A stretch of DNA of 64,000 nt, from contig JAMJFZ010000711.1 of NCBI GenBank assembly GCA_026225945.1, forward strand, positions 4,961,501-5,025,500, in the 5' to 3' direction. Shown one piece after another: positions 10,905 to 22,357 of the stretch; the first letter of the stretch is position 1, and each line of letters begins with the position of its first letter. Both the position numbers and the translations under genes were made by a program. The stretch comes from Cricetomys ansorgei. Its lineage: Eukaryota; Chordata; Mammalia; Rodentia; Nesomyidae. The notes under the pieces were generated by a model. That model did no database searches. It was not told the origin of the DNA and saw only the letters and a list, made by a program, of their open reading frames with translations.

Positions 10905-11950
10905 ATGTTCTCCATCAAGTGGGTGAAATCTGGCACACTAGTGCCAGTCCAACAGGTGAAGATTGTGTTGGCAAATACTGCTCCAATACTTTAGGGTACT
11001 TAGGCCTAGTATATGTGGCAGTGTGGAATGTACCCAAGGAACTGGAACCTAGCAGCCAGCAGTTCCCTGAGGACTGGACCAGTACCTTGCAGCCCCTGGA
11101 GCTGTTTGTTCTGCTGTTTATAATGTGGTTCGAGACAACATAGCTGCCATGTACATCACAGGGCGACTGCCCACAGGCAGTTGTATACAACTGCAACTCC
11201 AGCAAGCAATACTACAGGCATTACTCAGCTACAAAGGTAAGTCCAAGGTGAACTTCAGAAACATTCAGAATGTCACCTAGCCCACAAAGACCCCAGAGGG
11301 GGCATTCTTACTGTGGTGAGGCAACTACCATTGCTGTCACTAAAAGCTGGTCCTCCTAGCAGCACAATAGCACTGCCATCCTGCATATCTCCTTACAGTT
11401 CTTTGGCTACCTTCTGGACCACAGTGGCCTCAAGTACCAAGGGAAGCATCACCACAATAAGAAGAATAAGGAGACCCTGTAGAGTAATGTCAACACTCCC
11501 CACAAGGAGCACAATGTCAGGATACAGATGTGGCCTCAGCTGTCCCATGGCTGTTTGCATCCCTGAGTTTCAATGGGAGGCTAGTTATTATGGGTACCCA
11601 GGCTTTTCTATCACCACAGACTGCTTAGTACCTTGTGACGCCTTAGCATGTTGAGGCATTACTGATTGATCTTGGCAGATTCTTGAAAGGCTGTTAAAGG
11701 TCATTTCTTTTCCATATGGATCCCTCTTTGGGAGAACCAAAAATTGCCTTCTTATTGATGTCTTATGGATGATGATGGAACTTCTACCAACAGCATACCT
11801 GATGCCAAATACAACCTGCCCAACAGGGATAGGAGCCAACTGAGTGCAGCCCACATTGCTATTGGTACTTGCCCATTCCTTGTGGGTTTGTGTTTCTATC
11901 TTTACAGGGGTTCAGAACTTTTCACCAAACAGCTGTCCCTCTCCACACCC
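10905..11950 (+). pseudogene. Unidentified decayed cDNA-like stretch
   Basis: A SINE-free block whose base composition and codon-like texture look more like mRNA than the flanks. Protein-like segments appear in different frames, separated by stops and shifts: 'AAVYNVVRDNIAAMYITGRL' near 11,105 and 'QFFGYLLDHSGLKYQGKHHH' near 11,395. It is followed by a CA microsatellite. I do not recognise the parent. It could be an old processed pseudogene or simply unique DNA. Confidence 0.3.

Positions 11951-11951
<1 letters not shown>

Positions 11952-11988
<37 letters not shown>
11952..11988. repeat. (CA)n microsatellite
   Basis: Uninterrupted CA repeat directly after the cDNA-like block. Confidence 0.97.
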
Positions 11989-11989
<1 letters not shown>

Positions 11990-11993
<4 letters not shown>

Positions 11994-13205
11994 TCATCTT
12001 TGTTTTGAGATTTAAAAAAATGAAATAAATTGAGGATGAAGGGGTCAGTGTGGGGGAAGAAAAGGAGAAAAAAGAAAAGGAAAAGACATTTCTGTGTTAA
12101 TGATTTTGTTTAGCTTCAAGAAGCACCCATAGTTCAAAGGAACTAGCAATCAATGGAAGACCACATATTAATTAAATAACAGTGGGTTGGGCCATGCCTT
12201 GAGTCACTCCAAAGTTCTCCCTGCATATCCCAGAGCTGCTGTGAGTGGCTCTCATGAACAAGCCAATTATATGTTTGAGGTACTGAAGAAGTCTGGTATT
12301 TTTTGAAAACAAGACGCTGAACAGGATTGCTTTTTCTCCAGCCCACATTTCTTCATGTTCCTAAATTCCGTGTGAGGTGGAGGTCTTCAGTTAGAAAAGA
12401 GAGTACAAGTGAGTTTGGGGGGATCAGGATGAAAGTCAGTGAAATGTCCTTCTGGGTAGACCTTGGAGAGTTGTCAAGAACTCCCTGGTGTCAGCTTCCC
12501 TGCCCCGTGAAGTGCTGCAGCCTGGTATCCTACGTGTTTGGTGGCGCAGTGTTGGGACCTCTGCAGCCAACCTGGTAAGAAGCCTGGCTCACCTCAGAGC
12601 ACCTTTTCCAGTGCAGGACTGTTACAGGAGCAGAGACTAAAGAACTTATTATTGTTTTTAAAAGCATGCCAATAACTTATAAGGGGTTATATTCATTATA
12701 TTTCTCAGTATTAAAAAAAAAAATCTCAGGAATAATTTTCAAATGGGGAACCCAAGTCTCAAAGATGATAAATCACTAATTCAGTTCACACTACCTAAAA
12801 ATGTTCAGAACAGGACTTGGGGCTTATGTTTTTCTAGTCCTAAGTTATTTATTCTCCAATTCAATACCATTTGTCCTTTAAACAATTTGTTGTAAACATA
12901 CCAAAAAATTCTGCTTTGAGGGTCTTCTGGGAACCCTTGAATTTGAGACATTATTGACAAGAGTGTAGTCTCTAAGTCTTGGCATCTTTTTCTAGTCATA
13001 AAAGCTGTTTACTGAACACATGCATCAAAGCAGTTAGTAATTTATAGTAACCATTGAATCACCTCTCTAATCATATGTACGTAAGTGTGTGTCAGTACAG
13101 AGTTTTGTGTATGTGCATGTTTGTGTGTGTGATTTGCTCAGTCTCATATACCAATAGTGGATTGGATTATAATGTCAGCATTAGAACTTACTCTGTACAC
13201 TAGGC
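11990..13205. other. Unique sequence, no supported gene
   Basis: Short chance frames only. A poly-A run lies near 12,714. Confidence 0.4.
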
Positions 13206-13372
13206 TGGCCATTCCCAGCACCCACATGACAGCTCACAACTGTCTGTACTTCCAGTTCTAGGAGATCTGGAGCACTCTTCCAGCCTTTCCAGGCACCAGG
13301 CAAGCACATAGTGAACAGACATATGCATGGGCAAAACACACATACATATAAAATATATATATTTAAAAGAGA
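13206..13372 (+). repeat. B3-family SINE, 5'-truncated
   Basis: 'cccagcacccacatgacagc', 'tacttccagttctaggagat' and 'gggcaaaacacacatacat' follow the B3 body. The tRNA-like head is missing. Confidence 0.85.
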
Positions 13373-13749
13373 ATGTTAGCATGCTAGCCTTGGATTGTCT
13401 ACATCCAAACTGACTTCTAGATCCTCAGTTTCCTCTTTTTAGACAATTTGCTCTTGTTTGAAGGATTCGCAAAGTGATATTCAAGCATGCTTTCACTTAA
13501 AACAAATTCATTTATTCATTACTGGCATACAAGTGTTAGATCCCATTATAGCATATTACAAGTAAAATTTGTTTCTGTTGTGTCTCCTTCCTTTCTCTTC
13601 TATTCCCTTATTTAAAATGTTTTAAATTGGAGCAACAGTAGTATGACTCCCTAAACAACTCCAAGATTTGGGATTTATTTTACTTGTTGACCAAGAACAA
13701 TCATTTGCAAATCAACTTTTTTATTGTTGCTGAAAAGAGATGTACCTAT
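13373..13749. other. Unique AT-rich sequence
   Basis: I see no gene or repeat. Confidence 0.35.
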
Positions 13750-13961
13750 TTTTTATTATTATGTGTATGAGTGTTTTGCCTGCATATATGTTTGCATATC
13801 ATTTGGGTGCCTGGTGCCCTCGGAGACCAGAAGAGGATGTTAGATTCCCTGGAGCTGAAGTTACAGGCTGTAAGTCACCATGTGGTTACTGGGAATCAAA
13901 TCCAGGTCCTCTGGAAAAACAACCAGTGCTCTTAACTGCTGAGCCATCTCTCCAGCCCCTG
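13750..13961 (-). repeat. B2-family SINE
   Basis: 'ccagaagaggatgttagatt', 'gggaatcaaatccaggtcct' and 'ctgagccatctctccagccc' give a well-preserved reversed B2. Confidence 0.94.
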
Positions 13962-14250
13962 AAAACTAACTTTTAAGCTCATGTTTCTATTTCTGCTTGA
14001 GGTCAAAACATGACTGTTGAAAGTAATGTATTTTCCAAAGCTTAGTTATAAATTCATTCAGGCTTCAAAGCCTATATTTTCTATATTTTCTATCTACATA
14101 TTTTCTTCTAAAGCAGCTGTGAGATCACACATCCAAGGCAGCGCTAGAGACACTGTTTGTAGGCCACCACCATTTCTCAGTTAGATGTGAATGACCTATT
14201 TTTTGAACTTTGAAATTTGCAAGAATGACATCTCAAGCAAAACTCAGAGG

Positions 14251-14273
14251 TTTTTTTTTTTTTTTTTTTTTTT
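14251..14273. repeat. (T)23 homopolymer
   Basis: Uninterrupted T run without a recognisable SINE body beside it. Confidence 0.95.
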
Positions 14274-14424
14274 GATTTGTTTGCTTGTCCACCCTTCAGT
14301 CAGGCCCTGAAGGGACTTTCCTGAAGCTTATGGATGAAGAAGGAAGTAGCAACAAAGATAAAAGACAGGGAGCATGGCCTGAGAGCTGACACTGGTCCCG
14401 ATAGGAAAAATCCAGAACAGGATC

Positions 14425-14500
14425 CCTGTGTATTCATCCATTCTACTCATTTGATTAACAAATATCTACTGAGTACCCACAGTGACTATTTAGCTGCGTG
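14425..14500 (-). repeat. L2 3'-end fragment
   Basis: 'cattctactcatttgatt' and 'atctactgagtacccac' resemble the reversed L2 end. Weak. Confidence 0.35.
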
Positions 14501-14689
14501 GGGCCCTCACCATGCTCTTCAAACACATGGAAATAGGTAGAAAATAAATCATTCTAACTTCATCTTCCCACACACAATGCCTGCAAGGCATAGAGAGCCA
14601 GTACTCTAGATCTTCAAATGAAGGAGCTCCTAATTTTTTTAAGCTCAAGTATCTTCATCTTTTAATGTTTGTCTGGTAATGTGCTAAAT

Positions 14690-14900
14690 AGTCTTACACT
14701 TGTCATCCAGACATCCGTGTCTGTGAAAATGCTAGCAGTAATAGTAGCTATCTAGTGAGACCATAAAAAAATGACACAGATGAGCGTGCTACAGTACAGA
14801 CTGATTAATAAATTGCCCAAAGCCACAAGAAAAATAAATGACAGTTTGAACTTTAATCTTAGTTGGTCTGGGTTAAATTTTTGCTCAACTACTGATCTGT
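14690..14900 (-). repeat. MIR SINE remnant
   Basis: 'attgcccaaagccacaaga' followed by 'cagtttgaactttaatctta' matches the reversed MIR 'cttgcccaaggtcacacag' and anticodon-side region. Confidence 0.5.
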
Positions 14901-14984
14901 GGTGCCTTCATAATGAATATATAAAAATATTCTTATAGGTTGTGTGACAATAGCTGCTCTTTTTTCATTTTAAAAACATTTATG

Positions 14985-15165
14985 TAGCCAGGTATGGTGG
15001 CATAAACCTTTAATCCCAGCACTTGGGAGGCTGAGGCAGGAGGATCTCTGAGTTGGAGACCAACCTGGTCTACATAACAATTCTATAACATTCCAGGACA
15101 GCTAGAACTACATCGATAGGCCCTGTCTAGAAAAACCAGAACAACAAACAAACAAACAAATGTAT
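14985..15165 (+). repeat. B1 SINE
   Basis: 'taaacctttaatcccagcac', 'ttgggaggctgaggcagga' and a (CAAA)n tail. Confidence 0.94.
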
Positions 15166-15318
15166 GTGTTTATTTTCCACGCACACATGAAAATCAAAGG
15201 ATGACTTGCAGAAATTGATTCTCTCCGACCACATGGGGCTCCCAGGCTCACACTCAGGTTGTCTCTTGGGTTTGATGTCAAGCAACTTTATCCACTGAGC
15301 CATTTCTCTGGGCCTTTA
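15166..15318 (-). repeat. tRNA-derived rodent SINE
   Basis: 'gaaattgattctctccgacc', 'ctcacactcaggttgtctct' and 'atccactgagccatttctct' read as the reversed head of a B3/B4-type SINE. Confidence 0.75.
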
Positions 15319-15713
15319 TATTTTCGTCTTAAGACCCTTTCGCAATACTCTTAAGTAAACCCTTTCAGATGTTACAGTTTGAGATTTCACCACTAATCAA
15401 CACTGGACATTTGATTTAACAGAAAATTGAACTATCCCTTGAAGGCTTAAATTTCAATCCATATTCACCCCTCTTGGTTTTCATTCGGTTTTTGTTTTTA
15501 TTTTAGTGGTTAAAAATAGACTTTGGTCACCTTTGGGAGCAACACTTAAGAAGAAAAAAAAAATTACCAAAAGACAATTTTTTTAGCTAGAACTGAAAGT
15601 GAGTAGGGTAGGGGTGGAATGGGAATGGGAATCCATGAAACACCTCTGTGTGACCGTCGTTGCGGACAGGATTCCTTGAGCACCTACGATGTTCCCAGAG
15701 CTCTGCTTCTGCT
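15319..15713. other. Unique sequence
   Basis: I see no gene or repeat apart from short A/T homopolymers. Confidence 0.35.
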
Positions 15714-15850
15714 GCTTCCGATTATCAGATTTTCACCACAATGTTGCAAAATGAGAGCACAGGGCCTTAGAAAGGTTAAGTAATTACCCAAAGATCCCAT
15801 GCCCGGTGTTTTGGCACTACTTAGTTTCAGGCTCCTTTGTCTGTTTTCAG
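15714..15850 (-). repeat. MIR SINE remnant
   Basis: 'ccttagaaaggttaagtaat' and 'tacccaaagatcccatgccc' match the reversed MIR core. Confidence 0.55.
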
Positions 15851-16089
15851 CTCCGCTGCCTCCGTAACAGTTCCCCACTTTACTCAATCTACGTTGGGAA
15901 AGAGATGGTCTAAGGCGGTGAGTCCCGGGCTTAAAGTCCCAACTGGGAGATCTATCGTCTCCTTGTTCTTACGAGGCTGGCTCACCCGTTTGGAGAGGCT
16001 GAGAAATTATGGAGATTCCAATAAGCTCCTTTCTCCCTTCCTCCTTTCCTTTTTCCTTTCATCTCTCCCTCTCTTCTTTTCTTTCTGAG

Positions 16090-16300
16090 GCACTATTTCT
16101 TGTATTACAGGCCAGCAGTAAACTCACTAAGTACTCAGGATGACCTTGAGCGTTTGCTCCACCTGCTTCCACCTTCAGCATGCCTGATGACAGGCATATA
16201 CCTCTCTGACTGGCATGTGATACAGTACCAGGAAGCTAGCTTGTGCTTTGTGCATGTTAGGCAAGCACTTTACCAACTGAGCTGTGTTTCAAGCTCTGGG
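16090..16300 (-). repeat. B4-family SINE (B1-like plus ID-like halves)
   Basis: A worn B1-like half ('ttcagcatgcctgatgacag') is followed by an ID-like half ('gttaggcaagcactttacc', 'aactgagctgtgtttcaag'). Confidence 0.72.
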
Positions 16301-16307
16301 TACCTTT

Positions 16308-16380
16308 CTTTTTCTTTTTGAGACAAGGTCTCATTGCATAGCTCTGGCTTCCTGGAACTTGCTATGTAGCCCAGGGTAGC
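16308..16380 (-). repeat. B1 fragment
   Basis: 'gagacaaggtctcattgcat' and 'cttgctatgtagcccagg' are the reversed 3' part of a B1, cut off where a URR1 element begins. Confidence 0.75.
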
Positions 16381-16381
16381 C

Positions 16382-16598
16382 TGCGGGTCATGACCCCTTT
16401 GAGGATTGAACAATTCTTTTACAGGGGTCACCTAAGACCATCTGCATATCAGATATTTACATTACATTTATAACAGTAGCAAAATTACAGTTTTGAAGTA
16501 GTAACAAAATATATTTTTATGGCTGGGGGGGGGGGTCACCACAACATAAGGAACTGTATTAAAGGGTCACAGCATCAGGAACGTTGAGAACCACTGAT
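16382..16598 (+). mobile_element. URR1-type hAT transposon, 5' end worn
   Basis: 'gcgggtcatgacccctttga', 'catctgcatatcagatattt' and 'gttgagaaccactg'. The left terminal repeat is missing or unreadable. It carries a poly-G run inside 'ggctggggggggggg'. Confidence 0.88.
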
Positions 16599-16599
16599 T

Positions 16600-16690
16600 T
16601 AGAGGCGGAGGCAGGAGGATCCTGAGTTTGAGACTAGCCCAGGCTATGTAGTGAGTTCCAGGCCAACCTGTACAAATTGCTGAGAAAATA
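16600..16690 (+). repeat. B1 fragment
   Basis: 'ggcggaggcaggaggatcct' and 'ggctatgtagtgagttccag' are the middle of a B1. It points the opposite way to the B1 piece on the other side of the URR1 copy. Confidence 0.78.
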
Positions 16691-16965
16691 AATATTGTTT
16701 TAAGGGCTATTTTGCAAGTGTCTCATTAGCTTTAAAAATTCCTTTTCAAGTGCAGCGAATAAATGAGTGCGGAGTGCTCAGCCCTGTGGGATGTCTATAT
16801 CACAGTCCTTTTCCCCAAGGCCCAGGGAACGTCACAGAGTGGCTGCTGAGGGAAAGAGAGTCAATTTTCAGCAGTATGGCCCAAAGAAGTTGCTCATAGT
16901 CCCGTGGTTGGCCTCATACCCCTGAACAGACAGACAGTGCTAATTGTACTCAGTGAGGTTTTCTT

Positions 16966-16967
<2 letters not shown>

Positions 16968-17001
<34 letters not shown>
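16968..17001. repeat. (TG)n microsatellite
   Basis: Uninterrupted TG repeat. Confidence 0.96.
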
Positions 17002-17005
<4 letters not shown>

Positions 17006-17744
17006 GTAAAAGACACAAAGTGGGGAGGAAGATGGGAGAGGGGTTGGTCCAGGAGACAGAGGGTAGAGTGAGGGAGGATATAGTCTACACTGTATTCATA
17101 TATGAAATTTCCCAAGAATAGATACCTTCTAAAATGGCATTTAAAGCTAGGTGCGGTGGGAAGTAAAGGCAAAAGGACCATGAATTCATTCATATGGTCA
17201 ATTACATAAGAAGTTGCAAGGCAGCCTTCATTTTCAAGAAAAAAACAAACCCCAACAAGATAAATGTCTTTTTAGCAGCAGCAGGCTGCTCTGGAGAGTA
17301 CTGAATACCTGTTTTCCAGAGCTCTGGAGGCTTTGCTGTGAGTGCGATGTTTGCACATCTCGCGGGTGCTATTGGGGACGCGTGCTTTTCTGATGCATGA
17401 TGGGAGTCCTCCTGGAGCAGGCTGGAGGCTGAGCAGCTTCTGCTTTAAGCTGTCCTGAATGGAGTGAAAGAACTGTACGTAAAACGTTTCACAGGGAGAG
17501 CTGTGTGCTCAGTTCCCCACTCTCCCGTGCTAGCTGTACCAGGAGGCAGGTGTCTGTAAAATGTTTCGGATCGTTCTCTTGTGCACTGTTAAGGGCAGAC
17601 AACGTCAGAAAATGAACTTAATTCTATGGATATCATCACCATCCTGAATTTTGTTTCTTAAATTGCTTGGCCTGTTCTCTCTCATATGCAGATCCTAGCT
17701 TCCACTTTTTGTGTACCGTTAATGTAGGAGTGAACTGTGAGCAG
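17002..17744. other. Unique sequence
   Basis: A small B1-like scrap ('gctaggtgcggtgggaagt') lies near 17,147. I see nothing else. Confidence 0.35.
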
Positions 17745-18032
17745 AGGTCAGGAAATTAGAAAGAGGTCCCTGAGAGGAGGAAAAGATACTTTAAGGGTAG
17801 TGTGGGGAGGGCAATAGAATACATACGATAAGTAGAATACATATGATAATATTCATAGTACATATGAATATTAAAGGTGGGTGGGTACAAATAGAGACAG
17901 GGAATTGGGGGAAGGGTGTACAGGGAAATGGGGAGAGAAGCAGGTTGTGGGAGAAACAACTAAAGCTAAGTATGTGTGCAAATGCCATAAGAAACCTGTT
18001 ACTTTTTGCTAATTAAAAATTAAACTAAAAAT
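17745..18032 (+). repeat. Rodent LINE-1 3'-UTR fragment
   Basis: The purine-rich run is followed by 'gtgcaaatgccataagaaac' and 'gctaattaaaaattaaac'. This pattern matches old rodent (Lx-like) L1 3' ends, and a similar ending occurs near 34.6 kb. Confidence 0.45.
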
Positions 18033-18432
18033 ACTTGGCATGATGAAATCACATGGTCTATGGCTTAGAAAAGATGGCAGCTGTAGCATTTACATCTCAA
18101 ATATAGGATTTCTTAAAGAAAATAATCTAAGTTTCAGGCAGTATTCTTGTTACTATCCAGCTTGTTGCCCTTTCGCAGGGTACTCAGGAAACTTTACTTC
18201 CTATCTAACCTAAAGGGTTAATTCGTTAACCAATTTTTCCACTACCTTAGTGCTCTGCCAGTTGTCTTCATATTTAAAGTTTCCTTTCTGGAAGAAAGAA
18301 AGAAAGGAAGGAAGGAAGGAAGGAAGGAAGGAAGGAAGGAAAGGAAAAGAGGAAGGAGAAAGGAGGAAGGGAGGGAGGGAGGGAGGAAGGAAGACCATCT
18401 GATTTCATCATGCCAAGTAATTTTTAGTTAAT
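18019..18432. repeat. Inverted repeat with 41-base arms
   Basis: Arm 18,019-18,059 contains 'acttggcatgatgaaatcac'. Arm 18,392-18,432 is its reverse complement ('gatttcatcatgccaagta') with one substitution and two single-base indels. The arms enclose about 330 bases that include a polypurine block. Confidence 0.9.
18290..18393. repeat. (GGAA)n polypurine tract
   Basis: About 100 bases made almost only of A and G, mostly GGAA units shading to GGGA. It lies just inside the right arm of the inverted repeat. Confidence 0.95.
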
Positions 18433-18439
18433 GATACTC

Positions 18440-18616
18440 ATTTACTTATTTGAGGAAGGGGATAGCACACGTGCGCCATGGCCTTCCAGGGGAGGTCAAA
18501 AGACAACTTGTTGGAGTCAGTTCTCTCCTCCCACCACGTAGGTCCTGGGGATCAAACTCAGGTTGTCAGACTTGGCAGCAGGCAGCTTTTCCCAATTAAG
18601 CCATCTCCCCAGACCC
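18440..18616 (-). repeat. tRNA-derived rodent SINE
   Basis: 'gtcagttctctcctcccacc', 'ggggatcaaactcaggttgt' and 'aagccatctccccagaccc' form a reversed SINE head. Confidence 0.82.
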
Positions 18617-18619
18617 AGG

Positions 18620-20110
18620 GAGAGTATGCTAATGTGAACACTCGGATGATTTAGTAGCTTCTTAAAGATGCAATACAAAGATCTTGGTCAGATACTTAAT
18701 TTCATGATGCATCATTTTACTTTTGTTAGAGAGTATATCATCCTGCAGGACTATTTTGAGATGCCTGGCTGAGATACCATCAAGGAGAGCTGCTAAAATT
18801 TGCCTAATCATTGTTCTGTTACTTGGAAAAATAATGCAGGTGGGACCAGTTCAAGGCTGGCCTGAGCTAACTTGATAATGATCTAATAGATGTCAGATTG
18901 AAGAAAAGAAGACATCTTATGCAGGCAGGGAATTTGGTCTCTGACGTTAGTAAGCATCTACTGAGTGAGGGTTTTATGTGGGTTATATATACATTTACAT
19001 ACATATGAACATTTAATAAATGGACATGTATGTAAATAATGTACTTAATTTTTCAGCAATCTTAATAGGAAACCATTTTAATCCATTACAATATGGAAAA
19101 ACCTAATTAAAAAAGTGACAAAATAAGAAAGTATATCAGAAGCATTCCTACCAGAATTCAAAGTCTGACATAAATGAGGACAAAATAAATGTTCTTTGTC
19201 TTAGTTTAAGCTATCCAAGCTTAATGAAAACATTTAAGGAGAAAAAAAAAACCTATCTTGCATCACTCAGGGAAGCAAATTGCCCACAGCACTTGCAACG
19301 CACCAGGGACCCCTCCCCGTGCTATCATGTATCCTCAGCTTAGTTTGAATCTGATCAGCCTCAGGAGGATCCATTATAACTCACAGCTGTCTCCATTTGG
19401 AACTGACGAGTCACTCTCTTTATGGACACAAACAACCCCCCAAGTTCTTCTCTTTCCTCCTTTTGATAGCCTGCACCTCATTTGTGGAAGCACATCAAAC
19501 TGCATTAAGATTTTGGACACTGTGAAAATAGATGTATTCAAATACTCCTCCAAAATGCTTCTCCAGAAATACAGCATCTTCATTAAATATATTGACTGCT
19601 AAATAGGCTGGGGACTGTGAACATATAATTAGATGACTCTGAAAGAGTACGGGGCTGTTGAAAGAAGGCAGCCTGACTATTTGGGACTGGTTATTTGGCA
19701 CCGGTATGATATGTGACTTTGTCTTGCCTGTCAGAGGAAATCATGCTTGTTTCTATTTTACTCTTAGTACTCACCACCTTGATAGCTTGTTTCCATGTGT
19801 GACTTTATTGCTTATCCTTAGCATTTTCTGAGAACAAATAAATAACTTCATTGTAACCAGCTAGTGATCCCAGCAAAGTAATAGCTTGCATGGCTGCTTA
19901 GTGTTTTGTTCCCAAAGCTAATTAGACACTTGATATACTAAGTCCCTAAAGAATACAGTTAGAAAACAAAACAAAACAAAACACTAGGGCCAAAATTAAA
20001 TATTAGCAAGAATAGCTAACTATAAATAAATAAATAACTATAAATAAAAAAGCACTTATTCCCCAGGTATTGGCTTACAAAGTAAAAGTATGGAAATGAC
20101 ATAATAACTC
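18620..20110. other. Unique sequence, no supported gene
   Basis: AT-rich with few repeats. A 114-codon plus frame at 19,258-19,602 overlaps minus-strand frames and has no recognisable family. Confidence 0.4.
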
Positions 20111-20111
20111 C

Positions 20112-20235
20112 TTAGAAACTGGGCATGTGCTCAGCACCATAAGTTGAATACTTGGATCAGGAGTTCAAGACCATCCTTTGCTACATAGCAAGTTTGAGGG
20201 CAGCCTGGGTTAGAAGGAGACCCTGTCAACGTACA
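20112..20235 (+). repeat. Old B1-type SINE
   Basis: 'gatcaggagttcaagaccat' and 'gagggcagcctgggttagaa' suit an early B1 form. Confidence 0.65.
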
Positions 20236-20317
20236 CACATGCACAATTAAAGTTTGTCAAATCTGAACCAAAGGAAGATTGTGGATTTGAGAGTAGCTTG
20301 AACTATGAAGAGTCCTT

Positions 20318-20432
20318 GAGTGTAAAAAGAGAGTGGGGATGGGGAAAGGAGAGAGGAAGAAAGAGGTAGAGACAGATACTGAGAGAGAGAGACAGAGACA
20401 CAGGGAGAAGACAGAGAAGTCAATAGCAGGTT
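20318..20432. repeat. GA-rich low-complexity DNA
   Basis: Purine-rich run with 'gagagagagagacagagaca'. Confidence 0.8.
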
Positions 20433-20639
20433 AGCTAAGATAGAGTAAGAATTAGCTGTCAGATCCAACGAGCAAAGAGGAAGAAGAGATTCCCTTAAGA
20501 CTCTGCTCACATTTGTAAATATCTGAGGAGAGAATAGCCTTGTTCTAGAAGAGAATTCAAAGACTAGAAGACAGAGTCTCCAGGAAGAGGCTTTGTATGA
20601 GTTGTCCCTTTCTTTGAGCTTCTGCAGAGAAGGGAGTGC

Positions 20640-20720
20640 ATCTTGATCAGCTGTGTGTCTCTCACAGGGACTGACATACAGTAAGATTTGTGCAGTGAAC
20701 TAAATAAATCAAATAGGCTA
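20640..20720 (+). repeat. Possible L2 3'-end fragment
   Basis: 'gggactgacatacagtaag' and 'tgaactaaataaatcaaat' weakly follow the L2 3' end. Confidence 0.3.
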
Positions 20721-21081
20721 TCCTGGTTGACAATGAGTTCTCTGCTACTGGAAGTGGCTAGAAAGTTGGAATAAACCTGAGAATACACAGGTTGGGAGAG
20801 ACACTTGATTATATTTAGGGTCACTCCTAAGACATTTGTAAATCTTTGGCATAAATCTGCTCATATTTTACCACATATTTTATCCCCAAACTATTACTTC
20901 AGTCTACCCATTTCTCTCCATCTGCTGCCATTCTCCTAGCCCAAGATGCCATCCTGACGTGAACTGGATTATGACTGGTCTTCTTCTGAGGTCTCTTGAT
21001 TCTACTTCGCAGCCAGTGTAATGTTTTATTAGTGTGATTAGCTGAGTTATCCCGAAGAGGAACAAAAAGGCAGGAAAGGAG

Positions 21082-21397
21082 GGCTGGGGAGCTGGTTCAG
21101 TTGGTAAAGCACGTGTGCCTTTGTGAGTCCTGGAGTTTAGACTCTCAGCAACTACACAAATCTCAGGCAGGAGTGGCATCCTGCCTGTAATTCTAACACT
21201 CCAACACAGAAATGGGGGGCCCTTGGGACAAGTTTTCTAGCTAGACTTACCAAATTGGTGAGCTCTGGGTGCAAGAGGGAATCTACCTCAAAATATGGGG
21301 TGAAGGGCTTTCAGAAATCCCATTGATAACTTGATAACCTGCAGCATCCACATGTGCCCACATCTCCACACACTTGTGCACCTGCACACACATCTAG
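21082..21397 (+). repeat. B4-family SINE, near full length
   Basis: The head 'ggctggggagctggttcagt' is followed by the B1-like half with 'ggtgagctctgggtgcaaga', then the CA-rich end. Confidence 0.82.
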
Positions 21398-21639
21398 GAA
21401 AGAGGATGCAAATTATATTTTGTTTACAGATGATGGATGTCATTGCTTTCCTGTGGAAAAGAAGAGAACTAATAGAATATCTGTCGCATGTAAGAATAGA
21501 ATTGATTTAGTTAGTAGTTGTAATCCAAAATCATCTCCTAGAAAAGTTAATGTGCAATCCTCTATCAAATAAGTAATATATAAAAACATATTTAGTAAAT
21601 ATAGCATATAAAATATATTCAGGGTGATGAATACAGAAA

Positions 21640-22160
21640 TGAAATAGAAAGATTAACAACAGCAAGAGAAAGATAACCATATGGGAATGCATTGATGAGA
21701 AATGCACAAGAACTGTATGAAAGTACCAAGGGATACAAAAAATTGGAACAATTAGGAAGATGGACCCTGTTCATGGGTAGGAGATCTCAGCATAGTGAAC
21801 TTAGATATAGAAAGGGAATATATTATTTAAAGCTCTACTAATAAGAATTCTAACTGAATTTTAATTTAGAATGAAATAAGCTGAGTTTCAAATCATATAA
21901 AAATAAGTGAGGATAGAAACAACTGTTGTTTAACAACTATTTGTTCAGCATTTTTCACGAGTACAAATAACTAGATAACCAACATTAACATACAATAATA
22001 TGAAATAGCTAAATATTAGCATATTTTATAACAGAATTCTATACAATGAAGAAATAAGCAGCATATGCTAACATCAGATGCAAAGTATTATATGTACAAA
22101 ATATTATTTGTACATTGTTACCGTGTACAAACAAGCAAAAGCTAAACTAAAGGAATTCAC
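21640..22160 (+). repeat. Old LINE-1 fragment, ORF2 3' end into 3' UTR
   Basis: Landmarks of mammalian L1M elements appear in order: 'agtaccaagggatacaaaaa', 'agatggaccctgttcatggg', 'tctatacaatgaagaaataa' and 'acaaacaagcaaaagctaaa'. The reading frame is destroyed. Confidence 0.65.
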
Positions 22161-22179
22161 TTTTATATATACAAATATA

Positions 22180-22284
22180 AACAGTGTCTCACTATGTAGC
22201 CCTGCTGGCCTGAAATTCTCTACATAGACCAGGCTATCCTCAAACTCACAGTGATCTGCCTGCCTCTACTTCCCAAGTGCTGAC
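22180..22284 (-). repeat. B1 SINE, truncated
   Basis: 'gtctcactatgtagccctgc', 'tagaccaggctatcctcaaa' and 'ctacttcccaagtgctg'. Confidence 0.88.
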
Positions 22285-22357
22285 TCATTTCTATATTGTA
22301 AAACTATGAAGAAAAGCAAGAAGTCATTATGAAATTCAGTATGGTAGTTACCATTTT

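Noticed and set aside
21640..22160. Possible functional reverse transcriptase
   Set aside because: The L1 ORF2-like segment is short, full of stops and lacks catalytic motifs.
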